Source: Sphingopyxis soli
Lineage (GTDB): Bacteria; Pseudomonadota; Alphaproteobacteria; Sphingomonadales; Sphingomonadaceae
Direction of reading: 5' to 3'
DNA: 37,067 nt
NCBI RefSeq assembly: GCF_018682675.1
Contig: NZ_JAFMTR010000091.1
Span: forward strand, 1-37,067
Both the position numbers and the translations under genes were made by a program. The stretch's first letter is position 1. Each line of letters starts with the position of its first letter. Below the pieces are notes generated by a model. That model had not been told where the DNA came from, did no database searches, and saw nothing but the letters and a program-made list of their open reading frames with translations. Shown here piece after piece: positions 16,556-26,607 of this stretch.

Positions 16556-17143
16556 TTAGACGGCGTGAACCGCCGTTACCTCCGGCACATAATGTTTCAA
16601 GAGCGATTCGATGCCGTTTTTGAGCGTCGCGGTCGATGACGGACAGCCGGCGCAGGCGCCCTGCATCTTGAGGTACACATTGCCCTTGTCGAAACCGCGA
16701 TAGATGATGTCGCCACCATCGTTCGCGACCGCGGGGCGCACCCGCGTCTCGATCAGTTCCTTGATCTGGTCGATGATGTCGGCGTCGGCGGGATCGTCGG
16801 CGAACCCGCCCTCATCCTCGCCCGGGACGCTGAAGCCCGCGGCGCTCGCCGGGTGGAACAGCGGCATGTCGGCCAGGAAATGGTCCATCATGATGCCGAG
16901 CACGTCGGGCTTCGTATCGGCCCATTCGGCGCCCGGCGCGATCGTCACCGAGACGAAATCGCGCCCGAAGAACACCCCCGTCACATCGCCGAGCGTGAAC
17001 AGCGCGCTCGCCAGCGGCGAGGCCTCGGCCTCTTCGGGACTCGCGAAATCGCGCGTTCCCGTCTCCATGACCGCGCGGCCGGGGAGAAATTTGAGCGTCG
17101 CCGGATTGGGCGTCGATTCGGTTTCGATCAGCATGGCGTGCAT
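16556..17143 (-). CDS. NfuA/Nfu1-type Fe-S cluster scaffold protein
   Basis: The 195-residue protein has an N-terminal Nfu domain (MLIETESTPNPATLKFLPG to about 90) and a C-terminal NifU-like domain (about 120-190) with VRPAVANDGGDI and the cluster-binding CxxC at C164 and C167 (GACAGCPSS). It transfers [4Fe-4S] clusters to apo-enzymes; MiaB in this window is a typical client of such scaffolds. Translation could begin at either of two ATGs (17143 or 17134); MLIETEST is the usual family N-terminus. It heads the nfu-nitroreductase-tsaB-rimI set. Confidence 0.93.
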   Translation of the reverse strand: MHAMLIETESTPNPATLKFLPGRAVMETGTRDFASPEEAEASPLASALFTLGDVTGVFFGRDFVSVTIAPGAEWADTKPDVLGIMMDHFLADMPLFHPASAAGFSVPGEDEGGFADDPADADIIDQIKELIETRVRPAVANDGGDIIYRGFDKGNVYLKMQGACAGCPSSTATLKNGIESLLKHYVPEVTAVHAV

Positions 17144-17196
17144 GTGGGACGCCGCGTCGCTTTGTGCAAGGCGCCATAGGGCGCTATGGCCGGTCG

Positions 17197-18069
17197 ATGC
17201 GCCGCTTCACCCATTTCGCCGCCATCGACTGGTCGGGTGCGCGCGGCGAGCGGCAGCGCGGGATCGCGCTGGCAGTGGCGATCGGCGCGGGCGCGCCCGA
17301 ACTCGTCCGCCCCGGCCATATCTGGTCGCGCGCCGAAATGCTGGGCTGGCTGTTGGACGTTGCTGCGGCGGGGACCGACATGCTGATCGGCTTCGATTTT
17401 TCGGCTGCCTTCGCTTTTGCCGATCATGGCGCCTATTTCCCCGACTGGAGCGAAAGCCCCGCCGACCTGCCCGAGCTGTGGGCGCTCGTCGAACGATTGT
17501 CGGCCCGCGATCCGCATTTCGGGATCGACGGTTTCCTGTCGCATCCCGAGGCGCGGCGGCATTTCCGCCATGCCAAGGGCGACGTCGGCGACCTGTTCGA
17601 GGGCGGCGCGGGTCGGCTGCGCCGGGTCGAACGCCATCAGCGCGACACGAAACAGGCGGCAAGCGTCAGCAATTTCAACCTCGTCGGAGCCGCGCAGGTC
17701 GGCAAGGCCAGCCTTGCGGGCATGCGCGTCCTGCACCGGCTGCGCGGGCTGCTGCCGCTCTGGCCGCTCGACCCGGTGCCCGCAGGGGGGCCATTGCTGG
17801 TCGAAATCTATACCAGCCTCGCCGCCCGCGCGGCGGGAATGGCGGCGGGACGGAGCAAGATCCGCGACGGCGCGGAGCTCGACGCAGCGCTCGCCGCGCT
17901 GGGTTCGCGCGGGACCGGCCTGTCCGGCCCGGTCAGCGACCATGCCGCCGACGCGCTGCTCGCCGCCGCGTGGCTGCGCGCGATCGCCGGCGACGCCGCA
18001 CCCTGGTCGCCTGCGCCGCTGTCGAACGCGCTCGCCGCAACCGAAGGCTGGACCTTCGGCATAATTTGA
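17197..18069 (+). CDS. Conserved protein with RNase H-like (DUF429-type) features
   Basis: The 290-residue protein from the ATG at 17197 (MRRFTHFAAIDWSGARGERQ) shows the acidic pattern of RNase H-fold proteins: AAIDWSGA (first strand Asp), LIGFDFSAAF, LLVEIYTSLAAR and SDHAADALLAAAWLR near the end. DUF429-type proteins share this layout; I do not know a function for any of them. There is no signal peptide or membrane segment. It is divergent from nfu with about 50 bases between and is followed after 18 bases by tRNA-Thr, so the two might share a transcript. An upstream ATG at 17164 is less likely because it would leave only 20 bases to nfu. Confidence 0.75.
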   Translation: MRRFTHFAAIDWSGARGERQRGIALAVAIGAGAPELVRPGHIWSRAEMLGWLLDVAAAGTDMLIGFDFSAAFAFADHGAYFPDWSESPADLPELWALVERLSARDPHFGIDGFLSHPEARRHFRHAKGDVGDLFEGGAGRLRRVERHQRDTKQAASVSNFNLVGAAQVGKASLAGMRVLHRLRGLLPLWPLDPVPAGGPLLVEIYTSLAARAAGMAAGRSKIRDGAELDAALAALGSRGTGLSGPVSDHAADALLAAAWLRAIAGDAAPWSPAPLSNALAATEGWTFGII

Positions 18070-18087
18070 CGCAAAGGGCCGGGCAGC

Positions 18088-18163
18088 GCCGGCTTAGCTC
18101 AGTTGGTAGAGCAACCGCCTTGTAAGCGGTAGGTCGTCAGTTCGAGTCTGACAGCCGGCACCA
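18088..18163 (+). tRNA. tRNA-Thr (anticodon TGT)
   Basis: The 76-base gene folds as a standard cloverleaf: acceptor GCCGGCT/AGCCGGC, D-arm GCTC...GAGC, anticodon stem ACCGC/GCGGT with loop CTTGTAA (anticodon TGT at 18121-18123), T-arm GTCAG-TTCGAGT-CTGAC, discriminator A and an encoded CCA (18161-18163). The stop codon of pip on the other strand begins six bases beyond it. Confidence 0.97.
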
Positions 18164-18168
18164 GTCCC

Positions 18169-19260
18169 TCATCCAGCGATAGGCGGCAGTCCGTCCATGA
18201 TCGCCGTCAGCGCGAGGGCATTCTCCCGCTCCATCGCGCTGTGCCCGGCGTTGGTGATGACGTAGGTTGCGGGTTCCGCCCCTGCACCGCGCAGCGCATC
18301 GACGAGGCGCGAGGCCTGCGTCAGCGGGCAGACCTGGTCGAAACGGCCATGGACGATATGCACCGGGATCGACGCAAGGGTCGCGGCGCCACCGAGCAGA
18401 TGACCGGGCGCAAGGAACAGGTCGTTCGCGAAATAATGCGCCTCGATCTGCGCGAAGCAGAGCGCGAAATCGGCGTCGCCGAACTTGCCCGCCGCCGCAT
18501 CCTCGGGGATCATGTTCGAAATCACCCCCTCCCACAGCGACCAGGTCAGCGCCGCGTGCAACTGCTTCGCGCGCTCCGCCTCGGTCGTCGGGACCATGTC
18601 GAAGATCGCCTTGTACGAAGCCATCACGTCGGCGCGCTCTTCGACGGTCAGCACCGACAACAGCTCGCCCCACTCGTCGGGATAGCTGATATAGGCGCCG
18701 GGCGCGGTCAACGCGTGCGGCGCCTGATGCCAGGTCGCGGCGTTGCCCTGATAGAGATAGCGAAGATCCTCCGACGCGCCGAGGAAGATGCCGCGCAGGA
18801 TCAGGCTCGCGCAATGCTGCGGATATTCGATCGCATAGGCCATGGCGAGCGTCGAGCCCCAGCTGCCGCCGAAAACGTGCATCTTGCCCGCAATGCGAAG
18901 CGCATCGCGCAGCTTCTCGATATCGCCGATCAGGTCGGCGGTGGTGTTGTTGCGCAGCGCCGCCGCCGGACCCGCGGCAGCGACATTGGGCTCGCTCTTG
19001 CCGCAGCCGCGCTGGTCGAACAGGATCACGCGGTAGCGCGACAGGTCGAAGAATCGGGCCATGTCCGGGGCGCAGGCGCCGCCCGGCCCGCCGTGGAGGA
19101 ACATCACCGGCTCGCCGTCGGCGGCGCCATACTCCTCCCAATAGAGGCGGTGCCCCGCCTCTGCGTCGACCTCCAGCCAGCCGCTGTTCGCCGCCTGCGC
19201 CGCGGGATAGATCCAGCCGTCGCCGATCTTGCTGCTGGTTTCGAGCCGCGAGAAATCCAT
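18169..19260 (-). CDS. pip: Proline iminopeptidase (alpha/beta hydrolase, S33)
   Basis: The 363-residue enzyme releases N-terminal proline from peptides. Motifs are the oxyanion HGGPGGA (56-62), DQRGCGKS (82-89), nucleophile GGSWGST (S133), the acidic residue in HGRFDQVCP and the catalytic His in NAGHSAME near the end. It is somewhat longer than many Pip proteins, with about 25 extra N-terminal residues before GWLEVD. The start is the ATG at 19260 (MDFSRLETSSK). It lies 14 bases after hutC, in line with hutF-hutC, so it is probably the third gene of a HutC-controlled unit. Confidence 0.92.
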   Translation of the reverse strand: MDFSRLETSSKIGDGWIYPAAQAANSGWLEVDAEAGHRLYWEEYGAADGEPVMFLHGGPGGACAPDMARFFDLSRYRVILFDQRGCGKSEPNVAAAGPAAALRNNTTADLIGDIEKLRDALRIAGKMHVFGGSWGSTLAMAYAIEYPQHCASLILRGIFLGASEDLRYLYQGNAATWHQAPHALTAPGAYISYPDEWGELLSVLTVEERADVMASYKAIFDMVPTTEAERAKQLHAALTWSLWEGVISNMIPEDAAAGKFGDADFALCFAQIEAHYFANDLFLAPGHLLGGAATLASIPVHIVHGRFDQVCPLTQASRLVDALRGAGAEPATYVITNAGHSAMERENALALTAIMDGLPPIAG

Positions 19261-19274
19261 CGTCTTGTCCTTTG

Positions 19275-19979
19275 TCAGGGGCGGAAGCGCGCGACGAGCG
19301 CATAGCGGTCGCCGGGATAGACCTGCCGCGCATAGGTGATGCGTTCCTCGCCGCGCCATGTCCAGCGTTCGAGCGCCATGCACGCCGCCCCCGCCGAAAT
19401 CCCGAGCGCGACAAGCTCCTTGCCGCCCGCGTTGAACGCGGTGATCCGGTGCTCGGCCTCGGTCCAGGGAACGTGCGAGAGCAGCCACGACCCCGGCGGT
19501 TCGACCGCGAAATCGACCTCGGCAGCCTCGGGCACCGCGGCCAGATTGATCAGGCGCCGTTCGAGCGCGTAGGCGCGGCCGCCGGCGTGGTGGCGACACT
19601 CGAGCGCGAGAACCGAACCGCCGTCGATCTGGAGCAGGCGCTTGTCCTCTTCGCTCGCGACGCGGATTTCGCGCCGGTCGAGGTCGAGACGATAGCTTTC
19701 ACCCTGCCCCGCCACCTCGTCGCGAATGTCGGGAATTTCGAGCGCGGCGCGCTGGACACGCGGGTGCGAGACAAAGGTGCCCGCGCGCCGCCGGCTCTCG
19801 ATCAGCCCCGCCTCCATCAGCATCCGCAGCGCGCGGTTCACCGTCATCCGCGAACAGCCATAGGTCGCCATGAGTTGATGCTCATAGGGGATGCGCGTCC
19901 CCGGCGCCCATTCGCCCGACATGATCCGCGCCTCGATATCGCGGCGGATACGCGCGTGGATGGCGCCGCTTTCGGTCAT
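19275..19979 (-). CDS. hutC: Histidine utilization repressor HutC (GntR family)
   Basis: The 234-residue repressor has an N-terminal GntR winged helix (about 5-70: PGTRIPYEHQLMATYGCSRMTVNRALRML, quoted here only as TRIPYEHQLMATYGCSRMT) and a C-terminal UTRA effector domain ending ITYARQVYPGDRYALVARFRP (from about 85). HutC is released from DNA by urocanate. Its ATG (19979-19977) overlaps the hutF TGA as ATGA, so it is coupled to hutF. It should bind the palindrome at 21371-21382 between the divergent hut units and thereby also control itself. Confidence 0.95.
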   Translation of the reverse strand: MTESGAIHARIRRDIEARIMSGEWAPGTRIPYEHQLMATYGCSRMTVNRALRMLMEAGLIESRRRAGTFVSHPRVQRAALEIPDIRDEVAGQGESYRLDLDRREIRVASEEDKRLLQIDGGSVLALECRHHAGGRAYALERRLINLAAVPEAAEVDFAVEPPGSWLLSHVPWTEAEHRITAFNAGGKELVALGISAGAACMALERWTWRGEERITYARQVYPGDRYALVARFRP

Positions 19980-21331
19980 GCGAGCAGCGCCCCGACCGCG
20001 GCGCGATAGCGCGCATCGATCGCCTCGCGCGCGACATGGCGCCCGCCCGCAACGCGCTTGACGCCGCCGCGCCAGACGCAATCGACAAGCCGCGCAGCGC
20101 CGCCGAAAATCCAGCTGTCGAGGATCGCGTCGCCGCTGCGCCCGGCGAATGTGGGATCGTCCGCCTTCAGGCTGACGATATCCGCTGCCTCGCCGACGCC
20201 AAGTCCCGCCGACGGTCGCCCGAGCGCCTGCCCGCCCCCCGTCAGCGCGCCGCGATAGAGGCTGGCCCCGGTCGACTGCCCTGCCCCACTCGCGAGCAAA
20301 TTGCGTCCGCGATGCGAGAGGCGCTGGCCATATTCGAGCAGCCGCAGTTCGGCCGCCGCGTCGATCTCGACGTTCGAATCCGATCCGACCCCGAACCGCC
20401 CGCCCTCGGCCAGAAATTCGCGCGCAGGGAACAGCCCGTCGCCGAGGTTCGCTTCGGTGATCGGGCAAAGGCCGACGACCGCGCCGCTGCCGACAATTGC
20501 GCGCCGCTCGCCTTCGCTGATGTGGGTCGCGTGGACAAGGCACCAGTCGGCGCCGACATCGGCATGGTCGTAGAGCCATTCGACCGGCCGCGCGCCGCTC
20601 CACGCGAGGCAGGCTTCGACCTCGGGCAGTTGCTCGGCGATATGGATGTGGATCGGCGCGCCCGCCGCCATCGCCGTCACCTCGGCGAGTTCGCCGGCGG
20701 TCGCGGCGCGCAGGCTGTGCGGGGCAACGCCGACGACCGCGTCGTCCAGCCCCGACACCGCGTCGCGGCATCCGTCCAGCAACGCCGCGAACCCGTCGAG
20801 ATCGTTGACGAAGCGCCGCTGGCCGTGCGTGGGCGCGGCGCCGCCGAAGCCCGAATGCGCATAGAAGACGGGAAGCAGCGTCAGCGCGATCCCGGTCTCT
20901 CCCGCCGCCGCCGCGATTGCCTGCGCCATCGTCGCGACACTGCCATAGGGACGGCCCTCAGGGTCGTGATGCAGATAGTGAAATTCGCCGACGCGCGCGA
21001 AGCCGCTCTCCAGCATCTCGGCATAGGCGAGCGCGGCGATCGCGTGCATCCCCTCGGGATCGAGCCGGTCGACGAAGCGGTACATCACCTCGCGCCACGT
21101 CCAGAAACTGTCGTCGCCGGTCCCCGCGCACTCGGCGAGGCCCGCCATTCCGCGCTGAAAGGCGTGGCTGTGCAGATCGGGGAGCGCCGGAAGCAGGATC
21201 GCATGGCGCTCGTCGCCCGGCGCTGCGTCCACCCCGATCTCGATCGAGGAAATCCGCCCGTTATCAAGGCCGAGGCGGACATTGTTCCGCCAACCTTCCG
21301 CCAGCCATGCCTGTTCGCACCAAAGCGCCAT
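19976..21331 (-). CDS. hutF: Formimidoylglutamate deiminase
   Basis: The enzyme hydrolyses N-formimino-L-glutamate to N-formyl-L-glutamate and ammonia, the fourth step of the longer histidine pathway. It is an amidohydrolase-fold metal enzyme: LPDLHSHAFQRGMAG (first metal His pair), APHSLRAAT, IHIHIAEQ, HATHISE and GSDSNVEID supply the rest of the site. I chose the ATG at 21331 (MALWCEQAWLAEGW, 451 residues); an ATG at 21343 four residues earlier is equally possible. It is the first gene of the leftward hutF-hutC-pip unit. Confidence 0.95.
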   Translation of the reverse strand: MALWCEQAWLAEGWRNNVRLGLDNGRISSIEIGVDAAPGDERHAILLPALPDLHSHAFQRGMAGLAECAGTGDDSFWTWREVMYRFVDRLDPEGMHAIAALAYAEMLESGFARVGEFHYLHHDPEGRPYGSVATMAQAIAAAAGETGIALTLLPVFYAHSGFGGAAPTHGQRRFVNDLDGFAALLDGCRDAVSGLDDAVVGVAPHSLRAATAGELAEVTAMAAGAPIHIHIAEQLPEVEACLAWSGARPVEWLYDHADVGADWCLVHATHISEGERRAIVGSGAVVGLCPITEANLGDGLFPAREFLAEGGRFGVGSDSNVEIDAAAELRLLEYGQRLSHRGRNLLASGAGQSTGASLYRGALTGGGQALGRPSAGLGVGEAADIVSLKADDPTFAGRSGDAILDSWIFGGAARLVDCVWRGGVKRVAGGRHVAREAIDARYRAAVGALLA

Positions 21332-21370
21332 CGCACATCCCATCTGGACATCGTACCGCGTCTTCCATTA

Positions 21371-21382
21371 ATGTATATACAT
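21371..21382. promoter_or_regulatory. Putative HutC operator
   Basis: ATGTATATACAT is a perfect 12-bp palindrome in the 86-base gap between hutF and hutI. HutC sites described in other proteobacteria are built on a TGTATATACA-type core. One site between divergent units could repress both; it overlaps A+T-rich -10-like sequence (CATAAT) in the hutI direction. Confidence 0.75.
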
Positions 21383-21417
21383 AATTGAGTCGCCGTCAGC
21401 AAGCAGGAGAGGCTGGC

Positions 21418-22617
21418 ATGAAGTGCGAAAGGCTCTGGACCAACGCCCGCCTTGCTACGATGCAGAGCGGCGTGCCCGGCCTCGGCGTCATCGAGCATGG
21501 CGCAGTCGGCATGGCGGCGGGAACGATCACCTATGCCGGGTCGATGGTCGATGCGCCGGCGGCGCGTGAGACGATCGATTGCGAGGGGCGCTGGATCACC
21601 CCCGGCCTGATCGATCCGCACACGCATCTGGTCTTCGCGGGCGACCGCATCGGCGAGTTCGAGATGCGCCAGCGGGGCGCCTCCTATGAAGAGATCGCGC
21701 GCGCCGGGGGCGGCATTGTGTCGACCGTCCACGCGACGCGCGCGGCGAGCGAGGCCGATCTGGTCGCGAGCGCCCTCCCCCGCCTCGACGCGCTGATCGC
21801 CGAGGGGGTGACCACCATCGAAATCAAGTCGGGGTACGGCCTCTCGGCGGAAGACGAGGCCAAGATGCTCCGCGCCGCCCGCATTCTCGGCGAGGTAAGG
21901 CCCGTGACGGTGCGCACGACCTTCCTCGGCGCCCACGCGCTGCCGCACGAATATGCGGACGATGCCGACGGCTATATCGACCTCGTCTGTCAGACAATGA
22001 TGCCCGCGATCGCCGCGGCAGGGCTTGCCGACGCGGTCGATGCCTTTTGCGAGACTATCGGCTTCACCCCGGCGCAGACCGAACGTGTGTTCGCGGCGGC
22101 GAAGAAGCATGGCCTGCCCGTCAAGCTCCACGCCGAACAGCTTTCGAACCAGCATGGCGCCGCGCTCGCGGCGCGCCATGGCGCGCTGTCGGCCGATCAT
22201 CTCGAACATCTCGATGATGCGGGGATTGCGGCGATGGCCGAGGCCGGGACGGTCGCGATGCTGCTTCCCGGCGCCTTTTATTTCCTCCGCGAAACCAGAC
22301 TGCCACCGGTCGCCGCGCTGCGCACCGCGGGGGTACCGATCGCGCTCGCCACCGACTGCAACCCCGGCACCTCGCCGCTGACCTCGATCCTGCTGACGAT
22401 GAACATGGCGGCGGTGCAGTTCGGGCTCACCGTCGAGGAATGCCTGCTCGGCGTGACGCGCCACGCGGCGCAGGCGCTGGGGATGCAGGAAATGGTCGGG
22501 ACGCTCGAGGTCGGCAAGCATTGCGACCTCGCGATCTGGGACATCGAACGGCCCGCCGACCTCGTCGGCCGGATCGGCTTCAACCCGCTGCACACTCGAA
22601 TCTGGATGGGACAATGA
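21418..22617 (+). CDS. hutI: Imidazolonepropionase
   Basis: The 399-residue enzyme hydrolyses 4-imidazolone-5-propanoate to N-formimino-L-glutamate. Motifs: [15 protein letters not shown] (metal His pair), [36 protein letters not shown] and [13 protein letters not shown]. The ATG at 21418 has AGGAGAGG about 6 bases upstream; an upstream GTG at 21385 lies next to the operator and is unlikely. Its TGA overlaps the hutH ATG as ATGA. Confidence 0.97.
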   Translation: MKCERLWTNARLATMQSGVPGLGVIEHGAVGMAAGTITYAGSMVDAPAARETIDCEGRWITPGLIDPHTHLVFAGDRIGEFEMRQRGASYEEIARAGGGIVSTVHATRAASEADLVASALPRLDALIAEGVTTIEIKSGYGLSAEDEAKMLRAARILGEVRPVTVRTTFLGAHALPHEYADDADGYIDLVCQTMMPAIAAAGLADAVDAFCETIGFTPAQTERVFAAAKKHGLPVKLHAEQLSNQHGAALAARHGALSADHLEHLDDAGIAAMAEAGTVAMLLPGAFYFLRETRLPPVAALRTAGVPIALATDCNPGTSPLTSILLTMNMAAVQFGLTVEECLLGVTRHAAQALGMQEMVGTLEVGKHCDLAIWDIERPADLVGRIGFNPLHTRIWMGQ

Positions 22618-24143
22618 GCAAGATTATCATCCGCCCCGGCGCAACGACGCTGGCCGACTGGCGCGCAATCTACGAGGGCGCGACCGTTGCTCTCGATACC
22701 GGTGCGTGGGACGCCATCGACGCGAGCGCCGCCGCGGTCGCCCGGATCGTCGCCAAAGGCGCCCCGGTCTATGGCATCAACACCGGTTTCGGAAAGCTCG
22801 CCAGCGTGCGGATCGCCGAAGACGATCTGGCGACGCTCCAGCGCAATATCGTGCTCAGCCACGCCGCGGGCACCGGCGCGCCGTCGCCCGCGAAGGTCGT
22901 GCGACTGATGATGGCGCTGAAGCTCGCGAGCTTCGGTATGGGCGCCTCGGGCGTGCAGCGCACGACGGTCGCGATGCTCGAGGCGATGCTGGCGCAGGGA
23001 CTGACCCCGGTCGTGCCGTCGCAGGGCTCGGTCGGGGCAAGCGGCGATCTGGCGCCGCTGTCGCATATGGCCGCCGCAATGATCGGCGTCGGCCAAATCG
23101 AGGTCGGCGGCAAGGCATTGTCAGCCGCCGACGCGCTCGCAGCGGCGGGGCTCGCGCCGCTCGACCTCGGCCCGAAGGAAGGCCTCGCGCTGCTCAACGG
23201 CACGCAATTTTCGACCGCCAACGCCCTCGCCGGCCTGTTCCGCGCCGAGACCGTCTTCCGCTCGGCGCTCGTCGCCGGCGCGCTCTCGACCGAGGCCGCC
23301 AAGGGCTCCGACGCGCCGTTCGATCCGCGCATCCACGCGCTGCGCGGTCATGCGGGCCAGCGCGAGGTCGGTGGCGCGCTGCGCACGCTGATGGCGGGAT
23401 CGGCGATCCGCGCCTCACACGCGGAGGGCGATCCGCGCGTGCAGGATCCTTACTGCCTCCGCTGCCAGCCGCAGGTGATGGGCGCCGCGCTCGACCTGTT
23501 GCGGCAGGCGGGAACGACGCTCGGCATCGAAGCCAACGGCGTCTCGGACAATCCGCTGATCTTCGCCGAGACCGACGAGGCCTTGTCTGGCGGCAATTTC
23601 CATGCCGAGCCCGTCGCCTTCGCCGCCGACATGATTGCGCTGGCGCTGTGCGAAATCGGCTCGATATCCGAACGCCGCGTCGCGATGCTCGTCGATCCGG
23701 CGCTGTCGGGGCTTCCCGCCTTCCTGACCCCGCGCCCCGGGCTCAACTCGGGCTTCATGATCCCGCAGGTGACAGCCGCCGCACTGGTCAGCGAGAACAA
23801 GCAGCGCGCCTATCCCGCCAGCGTCGATTCGATCCCGACCAGCGCCAATCAGGAAGATCATGTCTCGATGGCCGCGCACGGCGCGCGCCGCCTGCTCGAC
23901 ATGGCCGACAATGCCAGCGCGGTGATCGGCATCGAACTGCTCGCGGCTTGCCAGGGCATCGATTTCCATGCACCGCTTACATCGAGCGATGCACTCGAGG
24001 CCGCGCGCGAGCATCTCCGCGCTGCGGTCCCGGCGCTCGAAGACGACCGGCATTTCCATCCCGACATGGAGGCCGCGACTGCGCTGATCCGCAGCGGCAG
24101 CCTCGTCGCGGCAGTGCCCGCCGACCTGCCGGGCGTCGGCTGA
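22614..24143 (+). CDS. hutH: Histidine ammonia-lyase
   Basis: The 509-residue enzyme deaminates histidine to urocanate, the first step. The Ala-Ser-Gly triad A142-S143-G144 within [15 protein letters not shown] forms the MIO prosthetic group. Other family blocks: YGINTGFG (53-60), [36 protein letters not shown] and [12 protein letters not shown]. The start overlaps hutI (ATGA) and the stop shares a base with the hutG start (TGATG). Confidence 0.98.
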   Translation: MSKIIIRPGATTLADWRAIYEGATVALDTGAWDAIDASAAAVARIVAKGAPVYGINTGFGKLASVRIAEDDLATLQRNIVLSHAAGTGAPSPAKVVRLMMALKLASFGMGASGVQRTTVAMLEAMLAQGLTPVVPSQGSVGASGDLAPLSHMAAAMIGVGQIEVGGKALSAADALAAAGLAPLDLGPKEGLALLNGTQFSTANALAGLFRAETVFRSALVAGALSTEAAKGSDAPFDPRIHALRGHAGQREVGGALRTLMAGSAIRASHAEGDPRVQDPYCLRCQPQVMGAALDLLRQAGTTLGIEANGVSDNPLIFAETDEALSGGNFHAEPVAFAADMIALALCEIGSISERRVAMLVDPALSGLPAFLTPRPGLNSGFMIPQVTAAALVSENKQRAYPASVDSIPTSANQEDHVSMAAHGARRLLDMADNASAVIGIELLAACQGIDFHAPLTSSDALEAAREHLRAAVPALEDDRHFHPDMEAATALIRSGSLVAAVPADLPGVG

Positions 24144-24943
24144 TGGACTGGCTGCGCGTCCAGCGCGGCGACGCGCCGCTCGTCATCGCCTTCCCGCACG
24201 GCGGCACCGGGCTCGCGGGGCTCGACGAGCAGTTCGTGTCGCCCTGGCACGCGCGGATCGACACCGACTGGTGGATCGCCGATCTCTACGCCTTCGCTGC
24301 CGACATGGGCGCAACGCTGGTCGCGACCGATATCTCGCGCAGCGTGATCGACATGAACCGCGATCCCTCGGGCGCGTCGCTCTATCCGGGCCAGGCGACG
24401 ACCGAACTCTGCCCGACGACGACCTTCGACGGCGATCCGCTCTATCGCTTCGACCAGCCCGATGAAGCGGAGATCATGCAGCGGCTCAATCTCTACCATC
24501 GCCCCTATCACGAGACGCTGACCGCCGAACTCGACCGCCTGAAATCCGCGCACGGCCGTGTCGTCCTCTACGACGCCCATTCGATCCGCAGCCATGTCCC
24601 GCGCCTGTTCGACGGCGAGCTGCCGCAATTCAACATCGGCACCAACGGCGGCGCGACCTCGGCCCCCGATCTCGAAACCATCGTCGCCAACATCTGCGCC
24701 GCGAGCGGGCACAGCCATGTCGTCAACGGCCGCTTCCGGGGCGGCTGGACGACGCGCCATTACGGCCGCCCCGAAGACGGCATCCACGCGATCCAGATGG
24801 AGCTCGCACAGCGCGGCTACATGGCCGAGCCCGAAGCGATCACCCACGCCAACTGGCCCTCCCCGCTGGCCCCCGATCCCGCGATCCGCCCCGTGCTGGA
24901 GCAGGTGATCGCCGCAACCCTCGATTTTGCGAAAGGACGATAA
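24143..24943 (+). CDS. hutG: N-formylglutamate deformylase
   Basis: The 266-residue zinc amidohydrolase splits N-formylglutamate into glutamate and formate, the last step. It has the FGase family blocks [16 protein letters not shown]-type [46 protein letters not shown] and [13 protein letters not shown]. It is the deformylase, not the agmatinase-like formiminoglutamase also called HutG, which fits the presence of hutF. Start and stop overlap hutH (TGATG) and hutU (TAATG). Confidence 0.95.
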   Translation: MDWLRVQRGDAPLVIAFPHGGTGLAGLDEQFVSPWHARIDTDWWIADLYAFAADMGATLVATDISRSVIDMNRDPSGASLYPGQATTELCPTTTFDGDPLYRFDQPDEAEIMQRLNLYHRPYHETLTAELDRLKSAHGRVVLYDAHSIRSHVPRLFDGELPQFNIGTNGGATSAPDLETIVANICAASGHSHVVNGRFRGGWTTRHYGRPEDGIHAIQMELAQRGYMAEPEAITHANWPSPLAPDPAIRPVLEQVIAATLDFAKGR

Positions 24944-26607
24944 TGACCCGTCTCGACAACAGCCGCGTGATCCGCCCCGCGACCGGCCCCGAAATTACTG
25001 CCAGAAGCTGGCTCACCGAAGCCCCGATGCGGATGCTGATGAACAATCTGCATCCCGATGTCGCCGAGGCGCCGCACGAACTCGTCGTCTATGGCGGGAT
25101 CGGCCGCGCTGCGCGCGATTGGGAAAGCTATGACAAGATCGTCGAGACGCTGAAACGGCTCGAAGGCGACGAGACCTTGCTGATCCAGTCGGGCAAGCCG
25201 GTCGGCGTCTTCCGCACCCACGAGAATGCGCCGCGCGTCCTGCTCGCCAATTCGAACCTCGTCCCCGAGTGGGCGAATTGGGAGCATTTCCACGAGCTCG
25301 ATAAAAAAGGCCTGATGATGTACGGCCAGATGACGGCCGGGAGCTGGATCTACATCGGCAGCCAGGGCATCGTGCAGGGCACTTACGAAACCTTCGCCGA
25401 GATGGGCCGCCAGCATTATGGCGGCGACCTCAAGGGCCGCTGGCTGCTTACCGCGGGGCTCGGCGGGATGGGCGGCGCGCAGCCGCTCGCGGCGGTGATG
25501 GCGGGCGCGAGCTGCCTCGCGATCGAATGCCAGCCGAGCCGCATCGAAATGCGCCTGCGCACCGGCTATCTCGACAAGCAGGCCTACAGCATCGATGAAG
25601 CCATCGCGATGATCGAGGCATCTCACGCCGAGGGCAAGCCGGTGTCGGTCGGCCTGCTTGGCAACGCCGCCGAGGTGCTGCCCGAGATGGTCCGCCGCGG
25701 CATTCGCCCCGACCTGCTCACCGACCAGACCTCGGCGCACGATCCGGTCAACGGCTACCTCCCCGCGGGCTGGAGCCTCGACGAGTGGTTTGCGAAGCGC
25801 GAAAGCGATCCCGCTGCCGTGTCGAAAGCCGCCAAGGCATCGATGGCGGTGCATGTGCGCGCAATGCTCGACCTGCAAGCCGCCGGCGTCCCGACCACCG
25901 ACTATGGTAACAACATCCGCCAGATGGCAAAGGACGAGGGCGTCGAAAACGCCTTCGACTTCCCGGGCTTCGTCCCCGCCTATGTCCGACCGCTCTTCTG
26001 CCGCGGCATCGGCCCGTTCCGCTGGGCGGCGCTGTCGGGCGATCCCGAGGACATCTACAAGACCGACGCCAGGGTGAAGGAACTGCTGCCCGACAACCAG
26101 CATCTCCACAACTGGCTCGACATGGCGCGCGAGAAGATCAAGTTCCAGGGCCTGCCCGCGCGCATCTGCTGGGTCGGGCTCGGCGATCGCCACCGCCTCG
26201 GCCTCGCGTTCAACGAGATGGTCGCGTCGGGCGAGTTGAGCGCGCCGGTGGTGATCGGCCGCGACCATCTGGACTCGGGATCGGTCGCGAGCCCCAACCG
26301 CGAGACCGAGGCGATGCGCGATGGCAGCGACGCGGTCAGCGACTGGCCCTTGCTCAACGCCCTGCTCAACACCGCGTCGGGCGCGACCTGGGTCTCGCTC
26401 CACCACGGCGGCGGGGTCGGCATGGGCTATTCGCAGCACAGCGGCATGGTGATCGTCGCCGACGGCACCCCCGAGGCGGCGAAGCGGCTCGAACGCGTGC
26501 TGTGGAACGACCCCGCCAGCGGCGTGATGCGCCACGCCGACGCGGGTTACGACATCGCCCTCGACTGCGCGCGCGAGAAGGGACTGGACCTGCCCGGCAT
26601 CCTCTGA
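24943..26607 (+). CDS. hutU: Urocanate hydratase
   Basis: The 554-residue NAD-dependent enzyme converts urocanate to imidazolonepropionate, step two. Near the N-terminus are [22 protein letters not shown] (split as [12 protein letters not shown]) and [14 protein letters not shown]; further on are [14 protein letters not shown] (nucleotide-binding glycines) and [17 protein letters not shown], and near the end [15 protein letters not shown]. The length is normal for the family. Its ATG shares one base with the hutG TAA, and its TGA shares one base with the hutD ATG. Confidence 0.98.
   Translation: MTRLDNSRVIRPATGPEITARSWLTEAPMRMLMNNLHPDVAEAPHELVVYGGIGRAARDWESYDKIVETLKRLEGDETLLIQSGKPVGVFRTHENAPRVLLANSNLVPEWANWEHFHELDKKGLMMYGQMTAGSWIYIGSQGIVQGTYETFAEMGRQHYGGDLKGRWLLTAGLGGMGGAQPLAAVMAGASCLAIECQPSRIEMRLRTGYLDKQAYSIDEAIAMIEASHAEGKPVSVGLLGNAAEVLPEMVRRGIRPDLLTDQTSAHDPVNGYLPAGWSLDEWFAKRESDPAAVSKAAKASMAVHVRAMLDLQAAGVPTTDYGNNIRQMAKDEGVENAFDFPGFVPAYVRPLFCRGIGPFRWAALSGDPEDIYKTDARVKELLPDNQHLHNWLDMAREKIKFQGLPARICWVGLGDRHRLGLAFNEMVASGELSAPVVIGRDHLDSGSVASPNRETEAMRDGSDAVSDWPLLNALLNTASGATWVSLHHGGGVGMGYSQHSGMVIVADGTPEAAKRLERVLWNDPASGVMRHADAGYDIALDCAREKGLDLPGIL

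Noticed and set aside
19260..19599. A longer start for pip reaching into hutC
   Set aside because: The extra residues are shadow of hutC, and the ATG at 19260 directly precedes the conserved part.
22706..24943. A 745-residue open frame across hutH and hutG
   Set aside because: Its second part is the real hutG frame; the first part is the +1 shadow of hutH and has no hydrolase motif.
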